A DNA stretch of 64,000 nucleotides. Source: Lutibacter citreus (GTDB lineage Bacteria > Bacteroidota > Bacteroidia > Flavobacteriales > Flavobacteriaceae). Shown one piece after another: positions 55,969 to 64,000 of the stretch. The stretch covers positions 434,001 through 498,000 of the forward strand of contig NZ_QEIH01000005.1 in NCBI RefSeq assembly GCF_003260195.1, given 5' to 3'. Position numbers and translations under genes: made by a program. The first letter of the stretch is position 1, and every line of letters begins with the position of its first letter. The notes below the pieces were generated by a model, which was given only the letters and a program-made list of their open reading frames with translations, was not told where the DNA came from and did no database searches.

Positions 55969-57846
55969 ATGAAAAAAACACTAGGTTTAATTTTGACACT
56001 TTGTTGCTTTCAAATTATTCAAGCTCAAAAGAACCAAAAGTCTGTAGCGAGCAGCTTATCCAACCCAAATATTTTATGGATAATTACCGATGATCAAAGA
56101 GCTGATGCTCTAGAAGTATACAATAGAGAAACCATAGGTAAAAGTGAAAGTAGTTTAGGGTATGTAATGTCTCCTAATATTGATAAATTGGCTTCCGAAG
56201 GAACCTTATTTACAAATACGTATTGTAATTCCCCAATGTGTGCAATTTCAAGACCATCAATGCATATGGGGCGTCACGCCTTTCGTTCAGGACACTATAA
56301 GTTTTTTTCTCACCAAGAAGCTGATATTTCAAAACCATTTCTTTCTCAAATTTTAAGAAAAGAAGGTTATGGAACTGCTGTATTTGGTAAAACCCATTTT
56401 GCAACACAAAGTAAATTGAATCCTAAAGAGCGAAAACCAAATGATATGTTTGATTTGGTTGTTGAGTTTAAAAGAGATTTAAATAATAAAGGTTTTGGAA
56501 GTATTTTTACAAGTGGTGCAAAACAAATATTTATTGATGGTGTTTTTCAATTAGTTAACAAGCACGAAACAGCTACGTATCCTGATGGAACTAAATATGT
56601 CTATATGACAAATAATAGTGAAGGTGAAATTCCAAAGGAAGATAAAAAAATGTTTGACAAGGTGAATAAAGATTTTAATATTTTGCGTGCCAGAACACGT
56701 TTACATAATACCTTGATTATTGGAGGAGAAAATCCTAAAAAAGCTGGTGAAACAGTAGATGGTTATATAGTTAAAGAGTTCAAAAACCACCTTTCAAATG
56801 CTAATAAAAAATATAAAACATATGGAGGAAGAACTGTAAATGGAGTAGATACAACTAAACCAGCGTTTTTAAATTTGAGTTTTCATTTACCTCATACACC
56901 CGTTTTACCTCCTAAAAAGTTCCGTGATATTTTTAAAAATAAAAAGTATAAATTACCAGAATTTACTACAGATGAACTTTCAAAATTTCCTCCACAATTA
57001 GTAATACTTTATAACGAATGTAAAGCAGATAGATTAACAAATGAAGAAAAACAGCAGGCTATTAGAGATTATTATGCCTTTTGTGCATATGGAGATTCAT
57101 TAATTGGTGAGTCTGTAGAGGCTTTTAAAAAATATTGTAAAGAGAATAATCAGGAATATTTAATTCTATTCACTGTTGGAGATCACGGTTGGCATTTAGG
57201 TGAGCAAGGAGTAATGTCTAAATTTGGTCCTTGGAAACAGTCTGTGCACAATGCTACTATTGTAGTTTCTTCTAATAAAGATGAATTTCCGGCAGGAGAA
57301 GTGTGTGAAGAAATTACAGAATATGTAGATTTTGCACCAACTATGTTAGCTGCCGCAGGAGTAGATATTAACCAAAAAGAATATGATTATTTAGATGGTT
57401 ACGATTTAAATAAAGTACAAAAGGGTACAACTACACTTCGTGAATATGCGTTAGGAGAACAAAATATTGTGTGTGGGCATAGAGCATTTATGCGTAATGG
57501 TGTTTTTGCTTTTTCAATGCGTACACGAGATGAATGGGATTATTTTAAAGCACCAGATCTAAATAAAAACATTACGTGGGCATTAACTTGCGATCGTCCA
57601 AAAGCAGATATGGCTTTGTATGATTTAAGAGTAGATCCGCTTGAGAAAAATAATGTAGCTAATGATAAAGATTATGTAGCATTGGCAGATTGGTTTCGAA
57701 ACAAGTTAGGAACAATTGTTTTAGGAGATAGACGTGTAGAAGCAGATTGGACAAAACTAAACAGTTATAATGTTAGTAGTTTTGCTAGGGGAGCGGATGA
57801 TAAAAAATTAGATATTCCACAAGAAATTATTCCTAACGTAAAATAG
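55969..57846 (+). CDS. Secreted sulfatase with unusual CAISR motif
   Basis: A 625-residue protein. The start MKKTLGLILTLCC at 55969 gives a signal peptide; the frame is open for 18 more codons but these overlap the upstream gene. It is a formylglycine sulfatase of family S1: D41 and D42 (IITDDQRAD) for calcium, C91-A-I-S-R95, the later VGDHGWHLGEQG and K/H residues. The third motif position is Ile in place of Pro/Ala. It would need an anaerobic or FGE-type activating enzyme, which is not in this window. It likely removes sulfate from the algal galactan. Confidence 0.9.
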   Translation: MKKTLGLILTLCCFQIIQAQKNQKSVASSLSNPNILWIITDDQRADALEVYNRETIGKSESSLGYVMSPNIDKLASEGTLFTNTYCNSPMCAISRPSMHMGRHAFRSGHYKFFSHQEADISKPFLSQILRKEGYGTAVFGKTHFATQSKLNPKERKPNDMFDLVVEFKRDLNNKGFGSIFTSGAKQIFIDGVFQLVNKHETATYPDGTKYVYMTNNSEGEIPKEDKKMFDKVNKDFNILRARTRLHNTLIIGGENPKKAGETVDGYIVKEFKNHLSNANKKYKTYGGRTVNGVDTTKPAFLNLSFHLPHTPVLPPKKFRDIFKNKKYKLPEFTTDELSKFPPQLVILYNECKADRLTNEEKQQAIRDYYAFCAYGDSLIGESVEAFKKYCKENNQEYLILFTVGDHGWHLGEQGVMSKFGPWKQSVHNATIVVSSNKDEFPAGEVCEEITEYVDFAPTMLAAAGVDINQKEYDYLDGYDLNKVQKGTTTLREYALGEQNIVCGHRAFMRNGVFAFSMRTRDEWDYFKAPDLNKNITWALTCDRPKADMALYDLRVDPLEKNNVANDKDYVALADWFRNKLGTIVLGDRRVEADWTKLNSYNVSSFARGADDKKLDIPQEIIPNVK

Positions 57847-57855
57847 TAATATAAA

Positions 57856-58695
57856 ATGGCAAAAAAAATAATTGTAATCACAGGAGCATCGGGTGGAGTT
57901 GGAGGAATGTTAGCACTAGGTTTAGCTAAAAAAGGAAATCACATTGTTTGCTTAGGTCGTTCTAAAGAGAAATTGATTAAAATTTACAATAAAATTAATA
58001 GTGAATTAAAAGAATTTGGTGGAAGTGCCTCATATGATGTTGTTGATATGATGGACGATAATAATGTAATAGCTATAGGTGAAAAAATTAAAGAAGAATT
58101 TGGCAAGATAGATGTTTGGATAAATAATGTAGGTGTAAATAATCACAATGCCATTGGCCCAACATGGGAAATTGAACCGAAAAATTGGAGAACTGAAGTT
58201 AAATTAAATTTTTATACAGCCTTTATTGGTACTCATACAGCAATTAATTTGATGAAACAAAAAAATTATGGTTACATTATCAATTTAGGTGGTGGAGGAG
58301 TTCAGGAACCTAAACCGTATGGGTCGTCTTATGGTGCTGCGAAAACGGCTATTGTGAAATTTACAGAAACTGTGAATATTGAATTAGAAGAAGAAGGTTT
58401 GAATATTAAAGTTTTTTCATTCAATCCAGGTTTTATAAAAAATGATCGTACTGAAATGCTTGTTGAATCTGATGTAGCTAGAAAGTATATGCCAAAATTG
58501 GAGCAGATTTTAAAATATGGTAAAATGTCAGAAGCCCAAGATTCTATCGATTTGATTGACGCTTTAATTAGTGGTAGGGCAGATAATCTAGCAGGAAAAT
58601 ACTTTTTCTCGGATGATAAAAATATAGAGGATGCCATTAAAAATAGTAAAGATTTTATAAAACAAGAAAGAAATTTATTAAGAGTTAAGTTATAA
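57856..58695 (+). CDS. SDR oxidoreductase lacking the catalytic Ser
   Basis: A 279-residue cytosolic protein with a Rossmann fold: TGASGGVGG (10-18) for NAD(P), NNVG at 90-93, and Y159-x3-K163 (YGAAK). The usual Ser 13 residues before the Tyr is Gly146 in the run NLGGGGV. The enzyme may use another residue (S157 or S158 lie close to the Tyr) or have lost oxidoreductase activity. It is the only operon product with no export signal. Its substrate is unknown, perhaps a sugar or keto-sugar from this locus. Confidence 0.88.
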   Translation: MAKKIIVITGASGGVGGMLALGLAKKGNHIVCLGRSKEKLIKIYNKINSELKEFGGSASYDVVDMMDDNNVIAIGEKIKEEFGKIDVWINNVGVNNHNAIGPTWEIEPKNWRTEVKLNFYTAFIGTHTAINLMKQKNYGYIINLGGGGVQEPKPYGSSYGAAKTAIVKFTETVNIELEEEGLNIKVFSFNPGFIKNDRTEMLVESDVARKYMPKLEQILKYGKMSEAQDSIDLIDALISGRADNLAGKYFFSDDKNIEDAIKNSKDFIKQERNLLRVKL

Positions 58696-58710
58696 ATTAT
58701 TCAGAAGAAT

Positions 58711-59475
58711 ATGAGAGAAAAGAAAATAATTTATTTTTTGCTATTGACCTTTATAATGGTATTATTAACTTCCTGTATGTCCAGGGAACAAGAAGATTTA
58801 TCAGTGTTGGTAGTTCGTGGAGGACATCCATATGATACTCCAGAATTTGAGGAAATGTGTTTAAGCTTGGAAGGTATTAAGGCAGATCTAGTTCTTACTT
58901 CCCATATGGAAAGAATGAAGGCTGCTGAAATTAGTAAGAAGTATGATGCTATTTTATTTTTAAATCAAAATAAGCATTATACATCGTATGATTGGAATAG
59001 AAAACAATATATGGATCTGGCAAAACTAGGTGTTGGAATGGTATTTTTACATTTTACATTGTCGTCGCAACCAGAATGGGATGAATATCATAAATTAGTA
59101 GGAGGTAAGTGGTTTTTGAAGAATTATACAGAAGATAAAAGTTTACACTCTACTTATTTTACAGATCTTACACTTGATATTGAAGTAAAGGATGTAAATC
59201 ATCCAGTAACAAAAGGATTGAAAAATTTTAGAATGACAGATGCTTTTTATGGGAATATTTACATTGAACCAAACGTACATGCTTTGCTGGGTACAAATCA
59301 TGCTGGTATTTCAGAAACAATTGCTTGGACACACAAATATGACAATTCGAAGGTAGTTTATGTAATGCCTGGATATACAAAAAAAGCTTATAAAAATAAA
59401 CATTATAGAAGGTTGATTACCAACTCGTTAAATTATGTTGCAACAGGTGTATATCTTGAGCAAAAAGTGAACTGA
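58711..59475 (+). CDS. ThuA-like lipoprotein
   Basis: A 254-residue protein with a lipoprotein signal (LLTSC, Cys22). The rest is a ThuA-type flavodoxin-like domain: LVVRGGHPYDTPEFEEM, GMVFLHFTLSSQPEWDEYHKLVGGKW, HPVTKGLKNFRMTDAFYG and VVYVMPGYTKKAY. ThuA proteins take part in keto-disaccharide metabolism (trehalose in Rhizobium), and many Bacteroidota glycan loci hold one. It is the last gene of the six-gene operon (15-bp gap). Its exact reaction is not known. Confidence 0.85.
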   Translation: MREKKIIYFLLLTFIMVLLTSCMSREQEDLSVLVVRGGHPYDTPEFEEMCLSLEGIKADLVLTSHMERMKAAEISKKYDAILFLNQNKHYTSYDWNRKQYMDLAKLGVGMVFLHFTLSSQPEWDEYHKLVGGKWFLKNYTEDKSLHSTYFTDLTLDIEVKDVNHPVTKGLKNFRMTDAFYGNIYIEPNVHALLGTNHAGISETIAWTHKYDNSKVVYVMPGYTKKAYKNKHYRRLITNSLNYVATGVYLEQKVN

Positions 59476-59655
59476 TTTAATAATGTTTACCAGGGAAAAA
59501 TAATGTATTCATTCGTTTAAATTGAAACCAACTTTTGGTTAAAATTGTGCAGCTCTAATGTCAAAATTTAGATTTGCTTTTACAACTATAAAATCAGCTA
59601 ATTACAATTTTTTAAATGATTTGTTGAACGGCGTTTTTACTGATTTCAATTTTAT

Positions 59656-60909
59656 TTAGCTAAGAGCTATTGTTTCCCACTCTGGTATTGTTTCATTATT
59701 CAAAATGTTTATTAGTTCTTCAAAGGTTTGGGCTGATTCTTTAGTCTTATCAACATTAAAGTAAATAACCTTCTCTAAGTTGTCTTGCTCTCTTAAATTA
59801 GCTATCCATTTTTTAGCTTCCTGCGCATAAAATCTTAGGGCTTCAGTGGAAGTTGGAATCTCTGACGCTGCAAAAACTGATAATGGCAGGCCACCTCCAA
59901 TTACCCAGAGACGGTCATCCATATCATCTGAATCGGGTAAAATTTCAAAAGATAATACTACAAGGCTTTCAGAACTTCTTTTATCTAAGTATACATTCTT
60001 TATTTTATTAACCCAATGGGCTTTAAGTATAAAGGAAATTCCCGTCTCAATAGCGACTCTAAATTCGGGTGGTTGTATGTTGGGAATATTTTCGGGGCTT
60101 AATTGTACAAATACACTATCATTATTAGGAGGCATAAATAAGTGGTTGTTTTCTATTTCTTCAAAAATTTCTTTTGAAGCAGAGTTCATTTTCTTATTGG
60201 TTGAATTTGCAATAATCAAGTCCTTCCCTTCGTAAAAAATATCCCATCCCAACATTTGAAATAATTTACGATTTGGCAAAAATAAAGAAGCTATAATGCG
60301 ATCTATACTCTTATGATAAAATTCAAACGGTTCATCTAAATTATTATAATAATCCCAATTTTTTTTTAATATTGGAATATCAGATCTCTTTTGGAATTTA
60401 AGTAGCTGTTTTTTAATTTTTATTTGAGTTGGATACGTATCAAGCAGGCTCCAAGAATTATTAACAAGCTGTTTAAATTTTTTAGAATGCAATAGTTCCT
60501 CCTCCGGAAGCGTCAAGGTTTCTCCCATTTTAAATAGAAGTTCTTGTTTGGCATTGGCTTCCTTCCTTTTCTTGGCCTTCCTATTAAATATATCGTATAC
60601 CATTTTAAAATTATTACCTACACCAGTAATCGTGTCTTTGATTTCATTTAGTTCACTTATACCAGGAATTGATCCAAATACAAATTTTTCAAAAAAACCA
60701 CTTCTTGACGTTGTTTGATAAATAATAAGTCTCTTATTACTCAGTACAATCAAACCTTCGTTCTGATAAATATTTATATGTGCCGTTAACAACACTTTTT
60801 CAGTATCTGATTGCAAATACGTTTCTAATTCACCATTAATCAATTCAGGATGGATACATAAAAAAGGAAAGAAAGGATTGATATCTTTATTGTAATTTAT
60901 TAGAGACAT
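59656..60909 (-). CDS. Unknown protein with PH-like N-terminus
   Basis: A 417-residue cytosolic protein with no signal peptide or membrane helix. Residues about 35-70 (VLLTAHINIYQNEGLIVLSNKRLIIYQ) look like a bacterial PH-like domain. A Lys-rich helical stretch (110-200) and an alpha/beta C-terminal half follow, with no motif I recognise. It is not obviously part of the neighbouring operon, which points the other way. Function unknown. A tandem 11-bp repeat lies 65 bp before its start. Confidence 0.6.
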   Translation of the reverse strand: MSLINYNKDINPFFPFLCIHPELINGELETYLQSDTEKVLLTAHINIYQNEGLIVLSNKRLIIYQTTSRSGFFEKFVFGSIPGISELNEIKDTITGVGNNFKMVYDIFNRKAKKRKEANAKQELLFKMGETLTLPEEELLHSKKFKQLVNNSWSLLDTYPTQIKIKKQLLKFQKRSDIPILKKNWDYYNNLDEPFEFYHKSIDRIIASLFLPNRKLFQMLGWDIFYEGKDLIIANSTNKKMNSASKEIFEEIENNHLFMPPNNDSVFVQLSPENIPNIQPPEFRVAIETGISFILKAHWVNKIKNVYLDKRSSESLVVLSFEILPDSDDMDDRLWVIGGGLPLSVFAASEIPTSTEALRFYAQEAKKWIANLREQDNLEKVIYFNVDKTKESAQTFEELINILNNETIPEWETIALS

Positions 60910-60973
60910 ATTCGATTGTATTTATAGATTATTAAATGAGTTGCAATTGAATGTTGAAATATATACCGGTTAC

Positions 60974-60995
60974 AGCGGTTTCATAGCGGTTTTAT
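60974..60995. repeat. Tandem AGCGGTTTYAT repeat
   Basis: AGCGGTTTCAT and AGCGGTTTTAT are adjacent, with a further CCGGTT just before. They lie upstream of the gene at 60909. This is a possible regulator site. Confidence 0.35.
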
Positions 60996-61040
60996 AGTTA
61001 GTTATTAGTTTTTAATTAGAAAAAACGCACTTAAGAACTA

Positions 61041-61135
61041 TTAATTACATTGTTTAATTATGTAATTGAGTAAATAAAAATCGAATATAAAATCTGTTAG
61101 TATTTTGTAAGTGGTCTACAACCAATTAATAAATG
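61041..61135. repeat. Flanking direct repeat, copy A
   Basis: About 95 bp that are similar, by eye about three quarters the same, to 62319-62416. They share TTACATT, GAATATAAAAT and TTTTGTAAGT near their middle and right parts. The two copies flank the S33 hydrolase gene in the same orientation. Confidence 0.55.
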
Positions 61136-61151
61136 GGGTTGGTGGTTGTAA

Positions 61152-62261
61152 TTAGTTTTTTAGTATTTCATTAATATATATTGAACGGTATTTTTCTGGG
61201 TATTCAATTTGTACTCCGTGCGTTCCATTTTTAAATAAAAACCATTTTTTAGATGGTGCAACAATTGAATCAAAATATGCCTTTGCAACAGACGTTTCTG
61301 TAAAGTGGTCATTGTCTCCTTGCAATATATAAACGGGTACTTTCCATTCCGGAATATCGCGTATTAGGTTTATATTGATAGCTGTAGATTCTAAAATTTT
61401 AGAAGCAGGATAATAGGATTCAGGATTGTTTATCATATCAGTAAATTTTTCCTTAAACGTTAATCCATTATTCAAAAACATGTTCTTAATAAATTTAAAA
61501 TCGGTTTCTAATTTTAGCGGTGCATATTTAAGTACAATGGTTCGTTCTATTTCAAAGGCTTCAGTTATTCCATTACTTGAATTATTAGAATAAGGCGGTT
61601 TACCAATTTGTTTTAATTGATTGATGGAAACAGTATCATTTCTTTTTTGTGCTTCTGTCATTACAAAATTGTAGGACAATTTTCCAGAAAGTGATTGATT
61701 AGCCATTAAACCACTACCAATAAAGGCATGAAATAATTCAGGTTTTTTCTGAACCATTAATGCGCCTACAGCAGTACCCCAAGATGTTCCTTCAATATAA
61801 ATTTTATCCTTTTTGAATGTCTTTTTTAAGTAATTTGAAAGTTCCAAACCGTCATCTACAATTTGGTTTAAGGTAATTGATGAATCTGGAATGCTATCAT
61901 TATAGGCAAGTCCAGAACCTCTTTGCTCCCAATAACAAACCGTAAATAAATCTTCTAAATCCACATTCAAAAGTTTATAAAACACAGGTAAAATAGGAGC
62001 GCCTGGTCCACCATGTACCATTAAAAGTATAGGGTTATTCATGTCTTTTCCTCTAATTGTAACCCTTTGTGGAACTCCATTTAAGGTCATATTCTCATGC
62101 ATAGCTATACTATTTGGAAGTACATTACCTTGCCCATCTAAAAAAGGCTCTTCATTTCCAGAACTATTGATTTGGATTATTAATAAAAGAATTAAAATAA
62201 TCCCAACAATTGCTCCCAAAAAAATCAGAAGCCATTTTCTTATCTTTTTTAATATTTTCAT
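61152..62261 (-). CDS. Membrane-anchored S33-type alpha/beta hydrolase
   Basis: A 369-residue protein. An N-terminal membrane helix (about 10-31) anchors a periplasmic alpha/beta hydrolase of the proline iminopeptidase group. It has HGGPG (oxyanion), Ser in GTSWGTA, Asp in QGDNDH and His in GTHGVQ. The family comprises aminopeptidases and esterases; the substrate is unknown. The gene is flanked by two similar 95-bp direct repeats. Confidence 0.87.
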   Translation of the reverse strand: MKILKKIRKWLLIFLGAIVGIILILLLIIQINSSGNEEPFLDGQGNVLPNSIAMHENMTLNGVPQRVTIRGKDMNNPILLMVHGGPGAPILPVFYKLLNVDLEDLFTVCYWEQRGSGLAYNDSIPDSSITLNQIVDDGLELSNYLKKTFKKDKIYIEGTSWGTAVGALMVQKKPELFHAFIGSGLMANQSLSGKLSYNFVMTEAQKRNDTVSINQLKQIGKPPYSNNSSNGITEAFEIERTIVLKYAPLKLETDFKFIKNMFLNNGLTFKEKFTDMINNPESYYPASKILESTAININLIRDIPEWKVPVYILQGDNDHFTETSVAKAYFDSIVAPSKKWFLFKNGTHGVQIEYPEKYRSIYINEILKN

Positions 62262-62723
62262 GTGCTCTTAATTAGTAGTTTCTTGTTTTTCTTATTACCG
62301 CTAAATTGATTGTGTATTATTAGTTACATTTTTTATGTACCTAATTTAGCAAAAAAAAGTTGAATATAAAATTCGTGATAAATTTTGTAAGTTGTCTATA
62401 ACCAGTTAATTAAATGCACATGGATTAAGTTTATATTTTTTAAAATTTAAACAATAAATAGAAAAAACAAAAGAGTGAGATATTCCGTTCAGATTTGTGA
62501 AACACTAGATCTTGATTTTAAGTTTTTAAAATGTGAGTAGTTTTGTTCATTCCAAATTTCAGTTTTTATGGATAATTATGAAGAAATTTATGTTATCTAC
62601 ATTAGTAAAGCTAAGTAAATAGTAACAAAAAAAGTTTATTAATAAGAATAATAAATTTAGAATTATTATTCATATTATTATTTCAAAAATAAAGAAGAAT
62701 TTACTTGTTTTTCCCCACAGTAC
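62262..62723. other. Intergenic region with repeat copy B
   Basis: 462 bp between the S33 hydrolase start and the beta-helix gene stop. It contains the repeat at 62319-62416, which resembles 61041-61135. The remainder is AT-rich with no gene or hairpin of note. Confidence 0.5.
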
Positions 62724-64000
62724 TTAATATTTATACTTATTAAAAGGTGCTGAGTTTTTTGGATTAATAGGCCGATAAAAATTATTGCTGCAATCTCCTG
62801 TTTCAGCTACCGCATTACCACCATCTCCAAATGTTATAATGTTATCTGCTATAACACAGCTACTACTATTGTGTAATCTAACAACCGTTTGACTAATAAG
62901 TGTATGTATTATGTTATTGGAAAACATTAACTGCTTTGCGTTGTTAAACTGAATAAAAGATTGACCATTTGGTTCTGTATCTATAGTTCGTGTTCTTTTT
63001 CTACTATCTATATACTGTGTAATAGAGTTTCCTGATATATTCAGGTTTGTTGAGTTTTTTACATAGCAAAAAGAGCCATAGGCTGCAGCTCCAGTTGATA
63101 TCTTCCAATTATAAATAGCATTACCCGTAATAGTTGAATTTACGATATTGTCAATTTCAAAACATTTGCTTAAATAGGCAAAAGTATTATTATGAAACGT
63201 TGAAAAAATAGGTTTTGCGAGCACCAACGCTGTTTCCATATCTGCAAATAAATTGTTGCTAACCATCATTCCTTGACCATTGCCATGCAGTCGTATTCCA
63301 TAAGTAAGCTGTCCAAACCAGTTTTTATCAATATAACTAACATCACAATTAGCAATATCTATAGCAACATATAACTCCGTAAAATAGCATCCTGTTACTC
63401 TTAAAAGTTCACATTTCGAGACGCCTTTTCCTTTGGGTGCTTTTGGTAAAACTATGGCTTTCTGACCTTCTGTTTCAACTTCTTTATATCTATCTTTTGC
63501 AGGATACCAATGTAATCCTCTAAAGTTTGGTTCATCCCCTCGAAAACGGCTATACCCATCTGCTGTATTCACTCCTGTATTGTTATAACCAACAAAAGAC
63601 AGGTTTTCTAATTCTACCTTTAGGTTTTGATTGTGCCATGGAGATTCACCCGAAGGGAAAGCTTTACTTCGTCCTGCATAGTCAAATGTTATACAATTGG
63701 GAGCACAGTTTTTTCCGAGTCGAAAAATAGTACCGCTTTCAATATTTGCACCATGAATATCAATACCTCCATGCCCATTTCCTACTAATTTTATGCTTGC
63801 CATTTTAACTACAATGGGGGCGTCTAAAAAATATACTCCAGGTAAAAAGGTAATAGTTGCAGAGACATCTTTTAAAGAGCAAAGTTCATCTAAAATAGTC
63901 TGTAACGCTTCTGAAACATCAATATCTCCTTTATTATTAAGGTGATAGCTGAATTTTCCGTGATTTGTTAAGGCCTCAACTGTTGCAAACCTTTCAGTTG
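62724..64000 (-). CDS. Right-handed beta-helix protein, 5' end outside the window
   Basis: The frame stays open from the stop at 62724 to the window edge, so at least 425 residues are encoded and the Met at 63803 is internal, not the start. The upstream part reads EALTNHGKFSYHLNNKGDID and then TFLPGVYFLDAPIVV, as in pectate-lyase-3-type proteins. The rest is a ladder of short Asn-rich repeats (ISGNSI, FSNNII, VSNNLF), the mark of a right-handed beta-helix. It could be a polysaccharide lyase, a glycosidase or a phage-like tail spike. There is no basis to choose. The N-terminus is missing. Confidence 0.75.
   Translation of the reverse strand, partial: TERFATVEALTNHGKFSYHLNNKGDIDVSEALQTILDELCSLKDVSATITFLPGVYFLDAPIVVKMASIKLVGNGHGGIDIHGANIESGTIFRLGKNCAPNCITFDYAGRSKAFPSGESPWHNQNLKVELENLSFVGYNNTGVNTADGYSRFRGDEPNFRGLHWYPAKDRYKEVETEGQKAIVLPKAPKGKGVSKCELLRVTGCYFTELYVAIDIANCDVSYIDKNWFGQLTYGIRLHGNGQGMMVSNNLFADMETALVLAKPIFSTFHNNTFAYLSKCFEIDNIVNSTITGNAIYNWKISTGAAAYGSFCYVKNSTNLNISGNSITQYIDSRKRTRTIDTEPNGQSFIQFNNAKQLMFSNNIIHTLISQTVVRLHNSSSCVIADNIITFGDGGNAVAETGDCSNNFYRPINPKNSAPFNKYKY

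Noticed and set aside
59526-59540. Hairpin AACCAA/TTGGTT as the terminator of the GH50 operon
   Set aside because: Six AT-rich pairs with a 3-nt loop and no T-run; too weak.
1-64000. CRISPR array, prophage, rRNA or intact insertion sequence
   Set aside because: No regular spaced repeats, no transposase, integrase or phage structural gene and no rRNA sequence were seen in the window.

Overview
The window comes from an AT-rich Bacteroidota chromosome, most likely a marine member of the Flavobacteriaceae. Signs are promoters of the form TAnnTTTG, few Shine-Dalgarno sites, a TPR regulator ending in a LuxR-type helix-turn-helix, DUF5060 and DUF5107 proteins, a secreted sulfatase and a GH50 agarase. 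The genus cannot be fixed from the sequence alone. No rRNA, CRISPR array, prophage or intact insertion sequence was seen.

Layout. 0-7 kb: a secreted DUF5060 glycosidase-like protein, a membrane-spanning regulator (HTH, one membrane helix, PKD-like and LamG-like domains) and a DUF5107-TPR protein. The regulator and the DUF5107 gene diverge from a region with four AAASTTT heptamers spaced exactly 11 bp apart. 7-13 kb: a membrane-anchored MutS-like ATPase, a VIT/CCC1 transporter, a cbpA-cbpM chaperone operon and a PAS histidine kinase. 13-21 kb: serine hydrolase with an AraC regulator, GH43-like lipoprotein, SMP-30 protein, CorA and TMEM175-type channels. 21-30 kb: core genes (rlmD, glmM, LpxL-type acyltransferase, rhomboid), two copies of one tRNA-Gly unit, three acetyltransferases and an M15 peptidase. 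30-44 kb: a signalling block with a TPR kinase, a three-gene operon (six-PAS kinase, CheY-like regulator, receiver-PAS-GAF kinase) and an OmpR-type two-component system followed by a TonB-dependent receptor. 44-49 kb: an LtaS-like enzyme coupled to a diacylglycerol kinase, a PAP2-like remnant and two hydrolases. 49-60 kb: a TPR-LuxR regulator facing a six-gene operon (GH50, PhoD-like, TIM-barrel, sulfatase, SDR, ThuA). 60-64 kb: an unknown protein with a PH-like start, an S33 hydrolase flanked by direct repeats, and a beta-helix protein that runs off the right edge.

How the genes work together. The 50.9-59.5 kb operon looks like a galactan (agar or porphyran type) utilisation locus that lacks SusC and SusD. 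Five of its six products carry export signals, so most of the chemistry would be outside the cytoplasm, and import must depend on genes elsewhere. The two-component system at 39.6-41.5 kb has matching 11-bp tandem repeats before its own response regulator gene and before the TonB receptor, which suggests one regulon with autoregulation. The LtaS-like and diacylglycerol kinase genes form a plausible lipid recycling pair, and the remnant behind them carries a near-identical promoter-like element.
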